A stretch of 39,377 nt of DNA from Methylocystis sp. (GTDB lineage Bacteria > Pseudomonadota > Alphaproteobacteria > Rhizobiales > Beijerinckiaceae): contig NZ_JAKFWS010000019.1 in NCBI RefSeq assembly GCF_021731785.1, positions 1 through 39,377 of the forward strand, given 5' to 3'. Below, one piece after another: positions 26,159-35,646 of the stretch. The first letter of the stretch is position 1, and the number at the start of each line of letters is the position of its first letter. The notes under the pieces were generated by a model. That model searched no databases. It saw nothing but the letters and a program-made list of their open reading frames with translations, and had not been told where the DNA came from. Position numbers and translations under genes: made by a program.

Positions 26159-26572
26159 AGCGAGCGGAACGGGCGATTCGGTCGGCGGCCTTTGTCCTCG
26201 CGTCTCTTGAATTTCCGCCGACGCCCCGCGTCGCAAGGGCGATAGGCGCCCCGGAAGCATCGAAAAATGAGCGGTGCAATACTCGTGCTCAAAAAGTGGG
26301 CGCAGGCGCGCGAGAGGTAATAACAGGGCCACGGTAACGCTCGGCCGCCGCCCTGTCGGTCTCATTGTATCGTCTTTCCCTTTGCGATAGAATGCGGTGT
26401 CGGCCTTGTCACTGGCGGCTAAAGACGCTAGGACCGCCCTAATCTTCGGCCCGGGCCCTTGCCCGCCGCCGCTCCCTGAGGCCCCGCGCCCGGAACGGGC
26501 GACTGCATGCGGACACGACTTCGGAGGAGCCAAGCCCACCCCATGGATTTTCTCAAGCCCCGGTTGATCCCG
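26159..26572. other. Intergenic region before purC
   Basis: About 410 bases without a credible gene; a long minus-strand frame here is the antisense shadow of purC and its neighbour. A sigma-70-like promoter candidate lies near the middle. No riboswitch fold or terminator was recognised. Confidence 0.4.
26365..26393 (+). promoter_or_regulatory. Sigma-70-type promoter candidate of purC
   Basis: TTGTAT and TAGAAT are separated by 17 bases. It would give a purC leader of about 170 bases. Confidence 0.4.
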
Positions 26573-27337
26573 ATGAACCGCCGTCGCCGCATTTACGAGG
26601 GCAAGGCCAAGGTCCTCTATGAGGGCCCGGAGCCCGGCACTTTGATTCAGCACTTCAAGGACGACGCCACGGCCTTCAATGCGAAGAAACACGAGGTGAT
26701 CGACGGCAAGGGCGTGCTCAACAACCGCATCTCCGAATACATCTTCCAGCATTTGAACAGCATCGGCGTGCCGACCCATTTCATCCGCCGGCTGAACATG
26801 CGCGAGCAACTCATCCGCGAGGTGGAGATCATTCCGCTCGAAGTGGTCGTGCGCAACGTCGCGGCCGGCTCGCTCGCCAAGCGCCTTGGGATGGAAGAGG
26901 GCACGCAACTGCCCCGCTCGATCATCGAATTCTACTATAAGAACGACGCGCTCGACGACCCGATGGTGTCGGAAGAGCACATCACCGCGTTCGGCTGGGC
27001 GACCCCGCAGGAGATCGACGACGTCATGGCGCTCGCCATTCGGGTGAACGACTTTCTTTCCGGGCTCTTCCTGGGGGTCGGCATCCGCCTCGTCGACTTC
27101 AAGATGGAATGCGGACGGCTCTGGGAAGGCGACATGATGCGGATTGTCGTCGCCGACGAGATTTCGCCGGACAGCTGCCGTCTGTGGGACATTAAATCGA
27201 ACGACAAGCTCGACAAGGACCGCTTCCGCCGCGATCTGGGCGGGCTGGTGGAAGCCTATACGGAGGTCGCGCGGCGGCTCGGCATCATGCAGGAAAACGA
27301 GACCGTCCGCACCGGCGCGCCGAAGCTGGTGCAGTAA
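26573..27337 (+). CDS. purC: PurC, phosphoribosylaminoimidazole-succinocarboxamide (SAICAR) synthase
   Basis: This 254-residue enzyme joins aspartate to CAIR in purine synthesis, using ATP. The family start [20 protein letters not shown], the [15 protein letters not shown] block, [10 protein letters not shown] and [13 protein letters not shown] are all present. The ATG giving [10 protein letters not shown] fits homologues. An ATG ten codons upstream is also possible and is closer to the GGAGGAG at about 26523. It leads purC-(uma2)-purS-purQ. Confidence 0.96.
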   Translation: MNRRRRIYEGKAKVLYEGPEPGTLIQHFKDDATAFNAKKHEVIDGKGVLNNRISEYIFQHLNSIGVPTHFIRRLNMREQLIREVEIIPLEVVVRNVAAGSLAKRLGMEEGTQLPRSIIEFYYKNDALDDPMVSEEHITAFGWATPQEIDDVMALAIRVNDFLSGLFLGVGIRLVDFKMECGRLWEGDMMRIVVADEISPDSCRLWDIKSNDKLDKDRFRRDLGGLVEAYTEVARRLGIMQENETVRTGAPKLVQ

Positions 27338-27357
27338 GAGATCCGCAAAGGGCCGCC

Positions 27358-27924
27358 ATGGGCGTTCCTCACCTCGATTCAGGTCCGATGCGCGCGGAGG
27401 AATTCTTCGCGTTCACCGCGACGCGCCCCGACGACGAAAAATGGGAGCTGATCGAAGGGGAGCCGGTCTTGAACGCGTCGGCTGGCCGTCTGCATCAAAA
27501 GATTGTCGGAAACATATTTTTCGCGCTGACTGAACTCTCTCGGCGAAAAGACGCTGCGTGGGAGGTCATCCCCGGCCTTGGCGTGCGCCTGTCGGAAATA
27601 AGCATTCCCGTTCCAGACCTGCTGATCCGACCGAACGACGATCTCCAGGGCGTTGAATGCGACGACATGATCATCGCTTTCGAGGTTCTCTCGCCGTCAA
27701 CCGCGAACAAGGATTTGCGTTGGAAGCGGAAAGCTTATGCGACCCTGCCTTCACTTAGGCAATATGTGGTGATCGCACAGGACGCGCTTGAGGTCGTATC
27801 CTTCGATCGCGCCAATGGTTTCGCCGAGCGCCGTTTTGAGACGGCTGAAAATGAACTCGACCTGCCTGTCATCGGCGCCGGCTTGCGCTCGCGTGAGATT
27901 TATCGCGGCACGGGTTTGGCGTAG
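27358..27924 (+). CDS. Uma2-family (DUF820) putative restriction-type nuclease
   Basis: This 188-residue protein has the Uma2 layout: MRAEEFFAF, KWELIEGEPVL, LHQKIVGNIFFAL, then the PD-(D/E)xK-like core with VPDLLIRPND, IAFEVLSPST and a Lys in DLRWKRKAYA. The last block is the family's L-x-x-Y-V-V-I-x-Q strand. The biological target is unknown; the family is greatly expanded in cyanobacteria. Here it sits 20 bases after purC and 69 before purS, breaking up a normally compact purine operon, so it probably arrived by insertion. Confidence 0.87.
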   Translation: MGVPHLDSGPMRAEEFFAFTATRPDDEKWELIEGEPVLNASAGRLHQKIVGNIFFALTELSRRKDAAWEVIPGLGVRLSEISIPVPDLLIRPNDDLQGVECDDMIIAFEVLSPSTANKDLRWKRKAYATLPSLRQYVVIAQDALEVVSFDRANGFAERRFETAENELDLPVIGAGLRSREIYRGTGLA

Positions 27925-27993
27925 TGCGCCGGCTTGCGCTTCGCGCGCCGAGCCAGTAACCGTTCCGCCATCTTCTGAAATTTGGAACAGCGC

Positions 27994-28230
27994 ATGAAAG
28001 CCCGCGTCGTCGTCACGCTCAAATCCGGCATTCTCGATCCGCAAGGCAAAGCGATCGAAGGCGCGTTGAAGTCGCTTGGCGTCGAAGGCGTCGCGAGCGT
28101 GCGGCAGGGCAAGGTGTTCGACGTGGAATTCGCCGGCGCCGACGCCAGCGCCGCCAAAGCTCAGTTGCAAGCGGCCTGCGAGCTGCTCGCCAACACCGTG
28201 ATCGAAAACTACCGCATCGAACTCCCATGA
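27994..28230 (+). CDS. purS: PurS, FGAM synthase small subunit
   Basis: This 78-residue subunit couples PurL and PurQ in formylglycinamidine ribonucleotide synthase. The family pattern [20 protein letters not shown] and the following [11 protein letters not shown] are clear. Its stop overlaps the purQ ATG by four bases (ATGA). purL is not in the window. Confidence 0.95.
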   Translation: MKARVVVTLKSGILDPQGKAIEGALKSLGVEGVASVRQGKVFDVEFAGADASAAKAQLQAACELLANTVIENYRIELP

Positions 28231-28916
28231 AAGCCGCCGTCGTCGTTTTCCCTGGCTCCAATCGCGAAGGCGACATGGCCCGCGCGCTGAAACAGGCGAC
28301 GGGGCGCGAGCCAACGATGCTGTGGCACGCCGACCACGAACTCCCCGCCGACACTGACCTCGTCGTTCTGCCCGGCGGCTTTTCCTATGGCGATTATCTG
28401 CGCTGCGGCGCGATCGCCGGCCGCGCCGCGATCATGGATGCCGTGCGGGCGCATGCCGCGCGCGGCGGACTGGTGCTCGGCGTCTGCAACGGCTTCCAGA
28501 TTCTTTGCGAAAGCGGCCTGCTGCCGGGCGTGCTGATGCGTAACGCCAATCTGCGTTTCGTCTGTCGGATGCAGCATCTCAAGGTCGAACGCAACGACAC
28601 CGCCTTCACGCGCCATTACGCCAAGGGCCAGACGATCGAGGTCTGCATCGCGCATGGCGAAGGCAATTACGAAGCCGACGACGCGACGATCGAGCGTCTG
28701 GAAGGCGACGGCCTTGTCGCCTTCCGCTACTGCGACTCGGCCGGCAATGTCGGCGGCGACGCCAATCCCAACGGCTCGCGCAACGACATCGCCGGCATCT
28801 ATTCTGACAGGCGCAATGTGCTCGGCCTGATGCCGCATCCTGAAAACCTCATCGACCCGCTTGTGGGCGGAATTGACGGCCGCGCGCTTTTCGAGAGCCT
28901 CGCCAGCGCGGCGTGA
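28227..28916 (+). CDS. purQ: PurQ, FGAM synthase glutaminase subunit
   Basis: This 229-residue class I glutamine amidotransferase supplies ammonia to PurL. The nucleophile cysteine is in [10 protein letters not shown], the Gly-rich [11 protein letters not shown] lies before it, and the His/Glu pair is in [10 protein letters not shown]. It is translationally coupled to purS. Three bases separate it from the convergent HxlR gene. Confidence 0.97.
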   Translation: MKAAVVVFPGSNREGDMARALKQATGREPTMLWHADHELPADTDLVVLPGGFSYGDYLRCGAIAGRAAIMDAVRAHAARGGLVLGVCNGFQILCESGLLPGVLMRNANLRFVCRMQHLKVERNDTAFTRHYAKGQTIEVCIAHGEGNYEADDATIERLEGDGLVAFRYCDSAGNVGGDANPNGSRNDIAGIYSDRRNVLGLMPHPENLIDPLVGGIDGRALFESLASAA

Positions 28917-28919
28917 CCT

Positions 28920-29621
28920 TTACGCTTTTTGCGGCAGCGGAAAGAGCCCTGTAAAACGTTCCGCAAGCGCTCGGTCGCCTTCGATCGTGATGGCCCTATT
29001 CGCTTCAAGCGCCTTGAGCGGCGCGCCGCCATAGACCGCCGCGGCGATCGCCCTCGCCTGCCCGACAAAGACCACGGCGGCGCCATCCAACGACTGCCGC
29101 GCGGCGTCGCATTTGCCGCCAGAAATGCGCACAAGAAACGTCTCGTCGCCGATGCGAAAGCCGATGCGCGCGTTCAATCCCTTCGCCCGGCGCGGGTCGA
29201 ACATCGTCTTGAACGACAGCATCAGCGAGGCGGCGCTTAGAGGCAGCGTCGGATCATGCAGCGGCGAGCGCGCCGCCCAGCGGCCCAGGACGCCTAAGAC
29301 CGGCTCAATCTCATAGCCCCAGGGCGTTAGCTCATAGACATGGCTCGCCGCCGGGGGCGGCAGTTTGCGCCGTTTCAGCGCGCCGATTTCCTCCAGCCGC
29401 TCCAGCCGCTGCGTCAGCACATTGGCGCTGATTCCGGGAAGATCGGCGCGCAGGTCGCTGAATCGCTTTGGGCCGAACATGAGTTCGCGCATCACCAGAA
29501 GCGCCCAGCGTTCGCCAATAAGATCAAGCGCATGGGCGGCGCCGCAGGCGTCGTCATAGCTTCGCGCGACAGAGGAGCCTCGCCCAGATCCTTCCTTTTT
29601 AGTTATTTTTGCTAACTTCAT
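28920..29621 (-). CDS. HxlR-family transcription regulator with C-terminal SCP2-like domain
   Basis: This 233-residue protein has the HxlR winged helix at about 20-110: HALDLIGERWALLVMRELMFGP, RFSDLRADLPGISANVLTQRL and a YELTPWGYE wing. The last about 100 residues resemble the SCP2/sterol-carrier-like domain sometimes fused to HxlR regulators, which could bind a hydrophobic ligand. It is divergent from a VOC-DUF1428-GST operon and most likely controls it. Confidence 0.87.
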   Translation of the reverse strand: MKLAKITKKEGSGRGSSVARSYDDACGAAHALDLIGERWALLVMRELMFGPKRFSDLRADLPGISANVLTQRLERLEEIGALKRRKLPPPAASHVYELTPWGYEIEPVLGVLGRWAARSPLHDPTLPLSAASLMLSFKTMFDPRRAKGLNARIGFRIGDETFLVRISGGKCDAARQSLDGAAVVFVGQARAIAAAVYGGAPLKALEANRAITIEGDRALAERFTGLFPLPQKA

Positions 29622-29637
29622 TGTTGCATTTTATAAC
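29609..29637 (+). promoter_or_regulatory. Promoter/operator candidate of the VOC-DUF1428-GST operon
   Basis: TTGCTA and TATAAC are separated by 17 bases in an AT-rich patch between the divergent HxlR and VOC genes. A small inverted repeat GTTA-N7-TAAC overlaps its left end and the start of the HxlR gene, a likely place for HxlR to bind. Confidence 0.4.
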
Positions 29638-29681
29638 TTATACGGTAGGTTCGCAAAGGTCGGTTTTTGGGAGGAGCGTCC

Positions 29682-30116
29682 ATGTCCAAGCTTATATTCG
29701 TCAATCTTCCCGTCGCCGATCTACCGAAGGCGACCGCATTCTACGAGTCGATCGGCGCGAGGTTGAACCCACAGTTTTCCGACCACACCGCGTCCTGCCT
29801 CGTTTTCTCCGACACGATTCACGCGATGCTGTTGACCCATGAGAAATTCCGCCAGTTCACGACGAAGAAGATCGCTGACGCGCATACGAGCGCAGAAGTC
29901 TTGATCTGCATCTCAGCCGACAGCCGCGCCGACGTCGACGCCCTCGTCGAAAAGGCGACGCGCGCCGGCGGCGCGCCGGATCCGACGCCGACGCAGGATT
30001 TCGGCTTCATGTATGGCCGCAGCTTCGAAGATCCCGATGGACATATCTGGGAGATTATGTGGATGGACGCCGAGGCGGCGTCGAAGGCGTGCCAGAAAGA
30101 AGGAGCGGCGCAATGA
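29682..30116 (+). CDS. VOC-superfamily (glyoxalase/dioxygenase-like) protein
   Basis: This 144-residue VOC-fold protein starts with IFVNLPVADLPKATAFYESIGA and ends with YGRSFEDPDGHIWEIMW, whose glutamate is the usual metal ligand. It belongs to the subgroup annotated as glyoxalase-like or bleomycin-resistance-like; the substrate is unknown. GAGGAG precedes the ATG. Its stop overlaps the DUF1428 start by four bases. Confidence 0.88.
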   Translation: MSKLIFVNLPVADLPKATAFYESIGARLNPQFSDHTASCLVFSDTIHAMLLTHEKFRQFTTKKIADAHTSAEVLICISADSRADVDALVEKATRAGGAPDPTPTQDFGFMYGRSFEDPDGHIWEIMWMDAEAASKACQKEGAAQ

Positions 30117-30469
30117 GCTATGTCGACGGTTTCGTGATCCCCGTGCCCGCGGGCGGGAAGGAAGATTACCGCAAGGCCGCCGCGCAGATGTGGCCCATCA
30201 TGAAGGAGTGGGGCGCGCTGCGCGTCGTCGAATGCTGGGGCGACGATGTGCCCGACGGCAAAGTCACCGACTTCAAGCGCGCCGTCGCCGCCGAGAGCGG
30301 CGAGAATGTCGTGTTCTCGTGGGTCATCTGGCCATCGAAAGACGTTCGCGACGCAGCCCACAAAAAAATGCACGAAGATCCGCGCATGAAAGACATGCCA
30401 ATGCCGTTCGACGGCAAGCGCATGATCTTCGGCGGATTCAGCGTCCTGCTCGACGAAAGCGCATCATGA
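30113..30469 (+). CDS. DUF1428-family protein
   Basis: This 118-residue protein has the DUF1428 start MSYVDGFVIPVPAGGKEDYR, the GALRVVECWGDDVPDGKVTDF block and the C-terminal MPFDGKRMIFGGF. It has a ferredoxin-like alpha/beta fold related to dimeric alpha-beta barrel proteins. Function is unknown. It is coupled by four-base overlaps to the VOC gene before it and to the GST gene after it. Confidence 0.9.
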   Translation: MSYVDGFVIPVPAGGKEDYRKAAAQMWPIMKEWGALRVVECWGDDVPDGKVTDFKRAVAAESGENVVFSWVIWPSKDVRDAAHKKMHEDPRMKDMPMPFDGKRMIFGGFSVLLDESAS

Positions 30470-31119
30470 CGCTCACGCTGTATGGCCATCCGTTTTCGTC
30501 CTACACGCAGAAGGCGCTCATTGCGCTTTATGAGAACGACACGGCCTTCCAATTTCGATCGCTCGAGGACAAGCAAGCGGCAGGGAAGTGGGCCGCGCTT
30601 TGGCCGATAAGACGCTTTCCGCTTCTGCTCGACGATGACCGCAGCATTATGGAGGCCAGCGTCATCGTCGAATATCTGGACCTGCACCACCCTGGCCGAA
30701 CGACGCTCATGCCGCGCGATGCGCTTGCGGCGGTCGATGTGCGATTCATGGATCGGTTCTTCGACAATTACATCATGACGCCCATGCAAAGAATCGTATT
30801 TGATCGTCTGCGCCCGGAAGGAGATCGGGATTCATTTGGAGTCGCTGAAGCGCGCCGAGCGCTAGACACGGCGTACGGCTGGCTAAACGAAAAGATGAAA
30901 AGTGGGGAATGGGCTGCGGGAGAGGACTTCTCGCTCGCGGATTGCGCAGCGGCACCAGCGCTTTTTTACGCCGACTGGGCGCATCCCATCGACACCGCGC
31001 TCGTCAATGCAAAGGCCTATCGCCGGCGCCTGCTGGCGCGGCCCTCCTTCGCGAGAGCCGTGGACGAAGCAAGACCTTATCGCGCTTATTTTCCTCTCGG
31101 CGCCCCGGATCGGGACTGA
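30466..31119 (+). CDS. Glutathione S-transferase family protein
   Basis: This 217-residue protein has a thioredoxin-like N-terminal domain (MTLTLYGHPFSSYTQKALIAL, with a SxYxxK rather than CxxC motif) and the MEASVIVEYLD glutathione-binding strand. The helical C-terminal domain has GEDFSLADCAAAPALF. It probably conjugates or reduces small electrophiles with glutathione. It is the last gene of the HxlR-linked operon and overlaps the convergent holA by 34 bases. Confidence 0.9.
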   Translation: MTLTLYGHPFSSYTQKALIALYENDTAFQFRSLEDKQAAGKWAALWPIRRFPLLLDDDRSIMEASVIVEYLDLHHPGRTTLMPRDALAAVDVRFMDRFFDNYIMTPMQRIVFDRLRPEGDRDSFGVAEARRALDTAYGWLNEKMKSGEWAAGEDFSLADCAAAPALFYADWAHPIDTALVNAKAYRRRLLARPSFARAVDEARPYRAYFPLGAPDRD

Positions 31120-32153
31120 CGCGGCCCTCTTATCTCCGCGCCGCGCGCGACGTTCCACAGCGCGCGCTCGGCTTCCATTTGCGCCGCGGCGGCGTTGGCG
31201 CGCGCCCGAGTTTGGGCGGCGCGCAGCGGCTCGATCAGCGCGCCGAGGCGCGTCGATGACCAGTTCTTGAGCTGTTCCTCCATCAGCGCGCGGTGCATGA
31301 AGCCGAAGCCCGCGCGCATCAGCGCCGAAACGCCGGCGTCCGGACGCCCGCCTTCGCGCTCCATGGCAAGACGGCCGCGGTGCAGCGCGACGGCATAGCG
31401 AAGCGCGCCGAAGAGCAACTGAGAGGCGTCGCCGTCCTGCGAAAAATAAGCGTCGAGCGCTGCGCCGACCTCGGCGTTTCCAGCAAAGGCCGCCGTCACC
31501 ACGCGATCGGACGCAATATTCGAGGCATGCGCGACGATCGCTTCGACGTCCTTGGCTTCGACATGCTCGCGGCCATGCATATAGAGCGCGAGCTTTGCAA
31601 GCTCTGCGCGGCTCATCAGCCGGTCCTCGCCGAGCGCGCCGAGCAGCAGGCCGCGCGCTTCGGCGCTGGCCACCAGGCCGGCGTCTTTAAGGCTGCGATC
31701 GATCAGCGCCTGCAAATCCGCTTCGGCGTCAGGCTGGCATTCAATAGCCGCCCCCTGCTTCGCGCCCTCGACAAGCTTGCGCAGCGGCGCGTCGCGCCTC
31801 AGCGCGCCGGCTGTCAGCACAACCGTGCAATGCGCGGGGGGCGCGGCGACGAGCGAATCGATCGCCGGCAGCACCGATTTGGAGCCGGTCTCGACGAGGA
31901 TCGCGCGCCGTCCGCCAAACAGCGGCGTGGTGTTGGCCTCATCGAGGAGCGCAAGCGGGTCGGCGGCGACGGCGTCGCCGCTCATCTCGACGAATTGGAA
32001 CGGGTCGCGGCGATCGTCGACGCGCTTGTCGATGAGCGCCAGCGCGCGCTCGCGCGCCATGCCGGTATCGGAACCGAAGACGAGAAAAAGGAAAATACTC
32101 TCCGGCGGCGCGGCGATGAAGCGTTCGGCGTCGCGAGTCCTGACCGCCGTCAT
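31086..32153 (-). CDS. holA: HolA, DNA polymerase III delta subunit
   Basis: This 355-residue clamp-loader subunit opens the beta clamp. It has the family layout: SIFLFLVFGSDTGMARERA near the start, ALLDEANTTPLFGGRRAILVE, and the helical domain LMSRAELAKLALYMHGREHVEAKDVEAIV. It is 25 bases downstream of lptE, in the common order leuS-lptE-holA. The 3' end overlaps the convergent GST gene. Confidence 0.93.
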   Translation of the reverse strand: MTAVRTRDAERFIAAPPESIFLFLVFGSDTGMARERALALIDKRVDDRRDPFQFVEMSGDAVAADPLALLDEANTTPLFGGRRAILVETGSKSVLPAIDSLVAAPPAHCTVVLTAGALRRDAPLRKLVEGAKQGAAIECQPDAEADLQALIDRSLKDAGLVASAEARGLLLGALGEDRLMSRAELAKLALYMHGREHVEAKDVEAIVAHASNIASDRVVTAAFAGNAEVGAALDAYFSQDGDASQLLFGALRYAVALHRGRLAMEREGGRPDAGVSALMRAGFGFMHRALMEEQLKNWSSTRLGALIEPLRAAQTRARANAAAAQMEAERALWNVARGAEIRGPRQSRSGAPRGK

Positions 32154-32178
32154 GATGCGCCGCTGTCCGCTTCACCCG

Positions 32179-32721
32179 TCAATTGGGCAGGACAGGCGGC
32201 GGGACTGGCGACAGCCTCGCCGCCATCACGGTGGCGATTCTGGTGCGGATCGATTCGGCGATGACGCGGGCGTTGCGAATCTCAGCGTCTCTTGCGGCGC
32301 GCACATTGGAGAAGCGGTTCGAGAAACGATCGTAGCTCGCGACATTGAAGGCGATGCCTTTCGTCAGCTCGATTTCCTCGGGCAAGGTGACCAGCCGGTA
32401 ATCGGCGTCGACGATCACCGTCGCCGAGGTGGCGCGACCCGTCACCGTGTCGAGGATCGGCGTCTGCACGCGCTCGCGGAGAACGACCATCAGCCGGTAG
32501 CGCGGCGGCGGCTGGGAGCCGGTGCCGTTCAGGCCGAAAATCAGCTCGTTGCGGACGTAGTGCCCCAGCCGCTGCGGAATTTCGTCGACGGCGATCGCCT
32601 GCAGCTCGACCGCGAGCGGCGAGGCGTCGAGCCCAAATCCCGCCGGGGCGTAAAGCGGCTGGAGGCAGCCGGCAAGCGGCAGGACGCAAGAAAAAGTGAC
32701 CATCACAAACAGGAGCCTCAT
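32179..32721 (-). CDS. lptE: LptE, LPS-assembly lipoprotein
   Basis: This 180-residue lipoprotein plugs the LptD barrel that inserts lipopolysaccharide into the outer membrane. The signal MRLLFVMVTFSCVLPLAGC ends in the lipobox LAGC, followed by LQPLYAP typical of alphaproteobacterial LptE. Later blocks include YRLMVVLRER and DADYRL. The ATG that gives the signal peptide lies inside a palindromic repeat; the open frame upstream is just read-through of that repeat. It follows leuS. Confidence 0.9.
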   Translation of the reverse strand: MRLLFVMVTFSCVLPLAGCLQPLYAPAGFGLDASPLAVELQAIAVDEIPQRLGHYVRNELIFGLNGTGSQPPPRYRLMVVLRERVQTPILDTVTGRATSATVIVDADYRLVTLPEEIELTKGIAFNVASYDRFSNRFSNVRAARDAEIRNARVIAESIRTRIATVMAARLSPVPPPVLPN

Positions 32722-32823
32722 CCTGAGGAGCCCGCGCAGCGGGCGTCTCGAAGGATGCTCTAGAAGGCGCAAAGAGGAGCCCTCGACCCGAGACGCGCCT
32801 TTCAGGCGCTCCTCAGGGTGAGG
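32716..32823. repeat. Palindromic repeat overlapping the lptE start
   Basis: CCTCATCCTGAGGAGC at the left and GCTCCTCAGGGTGAGG at the right form the outer arms of an imperfect inverted repeat. Inner arms such as GGGCGTCTCG and CGAGACGCGCC also pair. This CATCCTGAGGAG-type element is a familiar intergenic repeat of alphaproteobacteria. The lptE ATG and its leader lie within the left arm. Confidence 0.75.
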
Positions 32824-32875
32824 ACTTTGGGGGTCGCTCGGAACGAGGAAAGCCTTTGACGCGCGACATGCGGTT

Positions 32876-35512
32876 TCAAACCACCACATTGACGATCCTT
32901 TTCGGAACGAGAATGAACTTCTTCAGCGGTCTGCCTTCCATGGCGCGCTGAACGCCATCTTGCGCCAAAGCCTCTTTGCGAATCGTTTCTTCGTCGGCGT
33001 CATGGGCGATGAGAATTTCGGCGCGCTTTTTGCCATTGACCTGTACCGGCAGGCTTATCATCTCCTGGGCGACCAGGGTAGGATCGGCCGCCGGCCAAGG
33101 CGCTTCAACAACCAGCCCTTTGTGGCCCAAATCGGCCCAGCATTCCTCAGCGACATGCGGCGTCATCGGCGCGACAAGGCGAATGAGGGCGTCCGCCGCC
33201 TCGCGGAAGGCGAAGGCGAGGTCGGGGGGCACGGGCGTTTCGGTCACGGCGTCGAGCGCGCTCGTGAGCTCGTTGGCGAATTCGCGAATGCGGGCGATGG
33301 CGCTATTGAACCGCAACCGCTCGATATTTTCGCTCGCCTGGGCGATCGAGCGATGCGTCGCCTTGCGCACGGCGAGCGCGAGATCGTGAAACGACGCCGG
33401 CGGTTCAGCCTCGACGGGCGCCGCCACCCGTCCCAATTCGCCGGTCAGGCGCCACAAGCGCTGGACGAAACGCCAGGCGCCCTGCGCGCCTTCGTCCGAC
33501 CAGATCACGTCACGATCGGGCGGGCTGTCGGACAGAACGAAAAGGCGCGCCGTGTCGGCGCCATAGCTTGCGACGATATCGTCGGGGTCGACCGTATTCT
33601 TCTTCGACTTCGACATTTTTTCGATCGGGCCGATTTCGATCTCCACATCGCCATCGACGAGAAAAGCGCGGCGGCCGCCGTCCTTGGCCTCGACGCGGAT
33701 CGCATCAGGCGCGACCCATTGGCCGTCCGGCGCGCGATAGGTCTCGTGAACGACCATCCCCTGGGTGAACAGGCCCGCGAAGGGCTCGGCCACCGCGGCA
33801 TGGCCGGAATCGCGCATGGCGCGGGCGAAGAAGCGCGAATACAGCAGATGCAGAATCGCGTGCTCGATGCCGCCGATATATTGATCGACCGGCAGCCAGC
33901 GCGCCACCGCCTCGGCGCTCGCCGGCTCGAGAGCGTTATGCGGATCGGCGAAGCGCGCGTAATACCAGGACGAGTCGACGAAAGTGTCCATCGTGTCGGT
34001 CTCGCGCCGCGCCGGCGCGCCGCAGGACGGACAGGGAACATTCTTCCAGCTTGGGTCGCGATCGAGCGGATTGCCCGGCTTATCGAAAGAGACATCCTCC
34101 GGCAATTTCACCGGCAGATCGGCCTCGGGAACCGGAACCGGCCCGCAGGTCTCGCAATGGATGATCGGGATCGGGCAGCCCCAGTAGCGCTGGCGCGAAA
34201 TCCCCCAGTCGCGCAGCTTGAAATTCACCTTCCGCTCGCCCTGTGGCCGGTCGAACAGCGCCGTCGTCGTCAGACGGTTGGCGACCTCTTCCTTCGCCTG
34301 CGGCACAGTGAGCCCGTTGAGAAAGCGAGAATTGACCAGATTGCCATCGCCTTCAAAGGCTTCGCCGCTTTCGGCGATCTGCTTTTCGAGCTCTTGGGGA
34401 GGGAAGCTTTCCGGACAGACTACGACCTCGAAGCCGAGCTCATATTTCGTCGCGAAATCGAGGTCGCGCTGGTCATGCGCCGGGCAGCCGAAGATCGCGC
34501 CCGTGCCATAGTCCATCAGGATGAAATTCGCGACATAGACCGGCAGCGTCCAGTTCGGATCGAATGGTTGAACGACGCGCAGCCCCGTGTCGTATCCCTT
34601 CTTTTCGGCGGTCTCGATCGCTTCCGCGGACGTCGCGCCACGCCGGCACTCCTCGGCGAAGGCGGCGAGCGCCGGGTCTTTCTCGGCGGCGGCTTTCGCC
34701 AGCGGATGGTCGGCGGCGAGAGCGACGAATTTCGCGCCAAACAGCGTGTCGGCGCGGGTGGTGAAGACTTCGATCTCGCACGTTCCGTCAAGCGGCGCGG
34801 CGAGCGCGAAGCGCACGAGCATGCCTTCCGAGCGCCCGATCCAGTTGCGCTGCATGAGCCGCACCTTGTCGGGCCAGCGCTCGAGTTCGTCGAGCGCGGA
34901 CAGCAGTTCTTCCGAATAAGCGGTGATCTTGAAGAACCACTGCGTCAGCTCGCGCTGTTCGACGAGCGCGCCCGAACGCCAGCCGCGCCCGTCGATGACC
35001 TGCTCGTTGGCGAGCACCGTCATGTCGACCGGGTCCCAATTCACCTTCGACTTCTTGCGGTCGACGATGCCGGCTTTGAGGAAATCGAGGAAAAGCTTCT
35101 GCTGACGCCCGTAATATTCGGGATCGCAGGTCGCGATCTCACGCGACCAGTCGAGCGACAGCCCCAGCGTTTTGAGCTGCGCCCGCATCGCCGCGATATT
35201 GGCGTAGGTCCATTGCGCCGGATGCGCGCCGGTTTGCGAGGCGGCGTTTTCGGCGGGAAGGCCGAAAGCGTCCCACCCCATCGGATGCAGGACGTCGAAA
35301 CCCTTGGCGCGCATGAAGCGCGCGATGACGTCGCCCATCGAGTAATTGCGCACATGGCCCATGTGCAGCCGGCCCGACGGATAGGGAAACATCTCAAGCA
35401 CATAATATTTGGCCGCGCCCGGCCGATCGCCTGACTTAAAGGATTGGTTTTCCTCCCAAATCTTTTGCCAGCGCGGCTCCGCCTCGGCGAAATTGTAGCG
35501 TTCGGGTCTCAT
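32876..35512 (-). CDS. leuS: LeuS, leucyl-tRNA synthetase
   Basis: This 878-residue class I synthetase charges tRNA-Leu. The HIGH-type motif is HMGH at residues 50-53 ([13 protein letters not shown]), the KMSKS loop is in [10 protein letters not shown], and the CP1 editing domain and a zinc-type [19 protein letters not shown] segment are present. Length and order are normal for bacterial LeuRS. It heads the leuS-lptE-holA unit. Confidence 0.98.
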   Translation of the reverse strand: MRPERYNFAEAEPRWQKIWEENQSFKSGDRPGAAKYYVLEMFPYPSGRLHMGHVRNYSMGDVIARFMRAKGFDVLHPMGWDAFGLPAENAASQTGAHPAQWTYANIAAMRAQLKTLGLSLDWSREIATCDPEYYGRQQKLFLDFLKAGIVDRKKSKVNWDPVDMTVLANEQVIDGRGWRSGALVEQRELTQWFFKITAYSEELLSALDELERWPDKVRLMQRNWIGRSEGMLVRFALAAPLDGTCEIEVFTTRADTLFGAKFVALAADHPLAKAAAEKDPALAAFAEECRRGATSAEAIETAEKKGYDTGLRVVQPFDPNWTLPVYVANFILMDYGTGAIFGCPAHDQRDLDFATKYELGFEVVVCPESFPPQELEKQIAESGEAFEGDGNLVNSRFLNGLTVPQAKEEVANRLTTTALFDRPQGERKVNFKLRDWGISRQRYWGCPIPIIHCETCGPVPVPEADLPVKLPEDVSFDKPGNPLDRDPSWKNVPCPSCGAPARRETDTMDTFVDSSWYYARFADPHNALEPASAEAVARWLPVDQYIGGIEHAILHLLYSRFFARAMRDSGHAAVAEPFAGLFTQGMVVHETYRAPDGQWVAPDAIRVEAKDGGRRAFLVDGDVEIEIGPIEKMSKSKKNTVDPDDIVASYGADTARLFVLSDSPPDRDVIWSDEGAQGAWRFVQRLWRLTGELGRVAAPVEAEPPASFHDLALAVRKATHRSIAQASENIERLRFNSAIARIREFANELTSALDAVTETPVPPDLAFAFREAADALIRLVAPMTPHVAEECWADLGHKGLVVEAPWPAADPTLVAQEMISLPVQVNGKKRAEILIAHDADEETIRKEALAQDGVQRAMEGRPLKKFILVPKRIVNVVV

Positions 35513-35608
35513 CTGGCTGGCGCGTCCGGTTTGAAGGGATTGCGCCTCTAATGCCGGGGGGTCGGGGGGATGTCAAAGGGCCGGTGTCGTAAGTGGGCGA
35601 CGAAAATT

Positions 35609-35631
35609 AAGGGGCCGTTTGACGGCCCCTT
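35609..35631 (-). terminator. Rho-independent terminator of hdeD
   Basis: On the minus strand AAGGGGCCGT-CAA-ACGGCCCCTT forms a 10-base-pair hairpin followed by AATTTT. It lies 15 bases after the hdeD stop. Confidence 0.85.
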
Positions 35632-35646
35632 ACAATTCTGAGGCGC

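Noticed and set aside
25913-26980. 355-codon minus-strand frame across the purC start and the small secreted gene
   Set aside because: It overlaps two well-supported plus-strand genes and has low-complexity composition with no recognisable domain.
32960-35434. 824-codon open frame on the plus strand opposite leuS
   Set aside because: Antisense shadow of leuS. Long antisense frames are expected at this base composition and codon bias.
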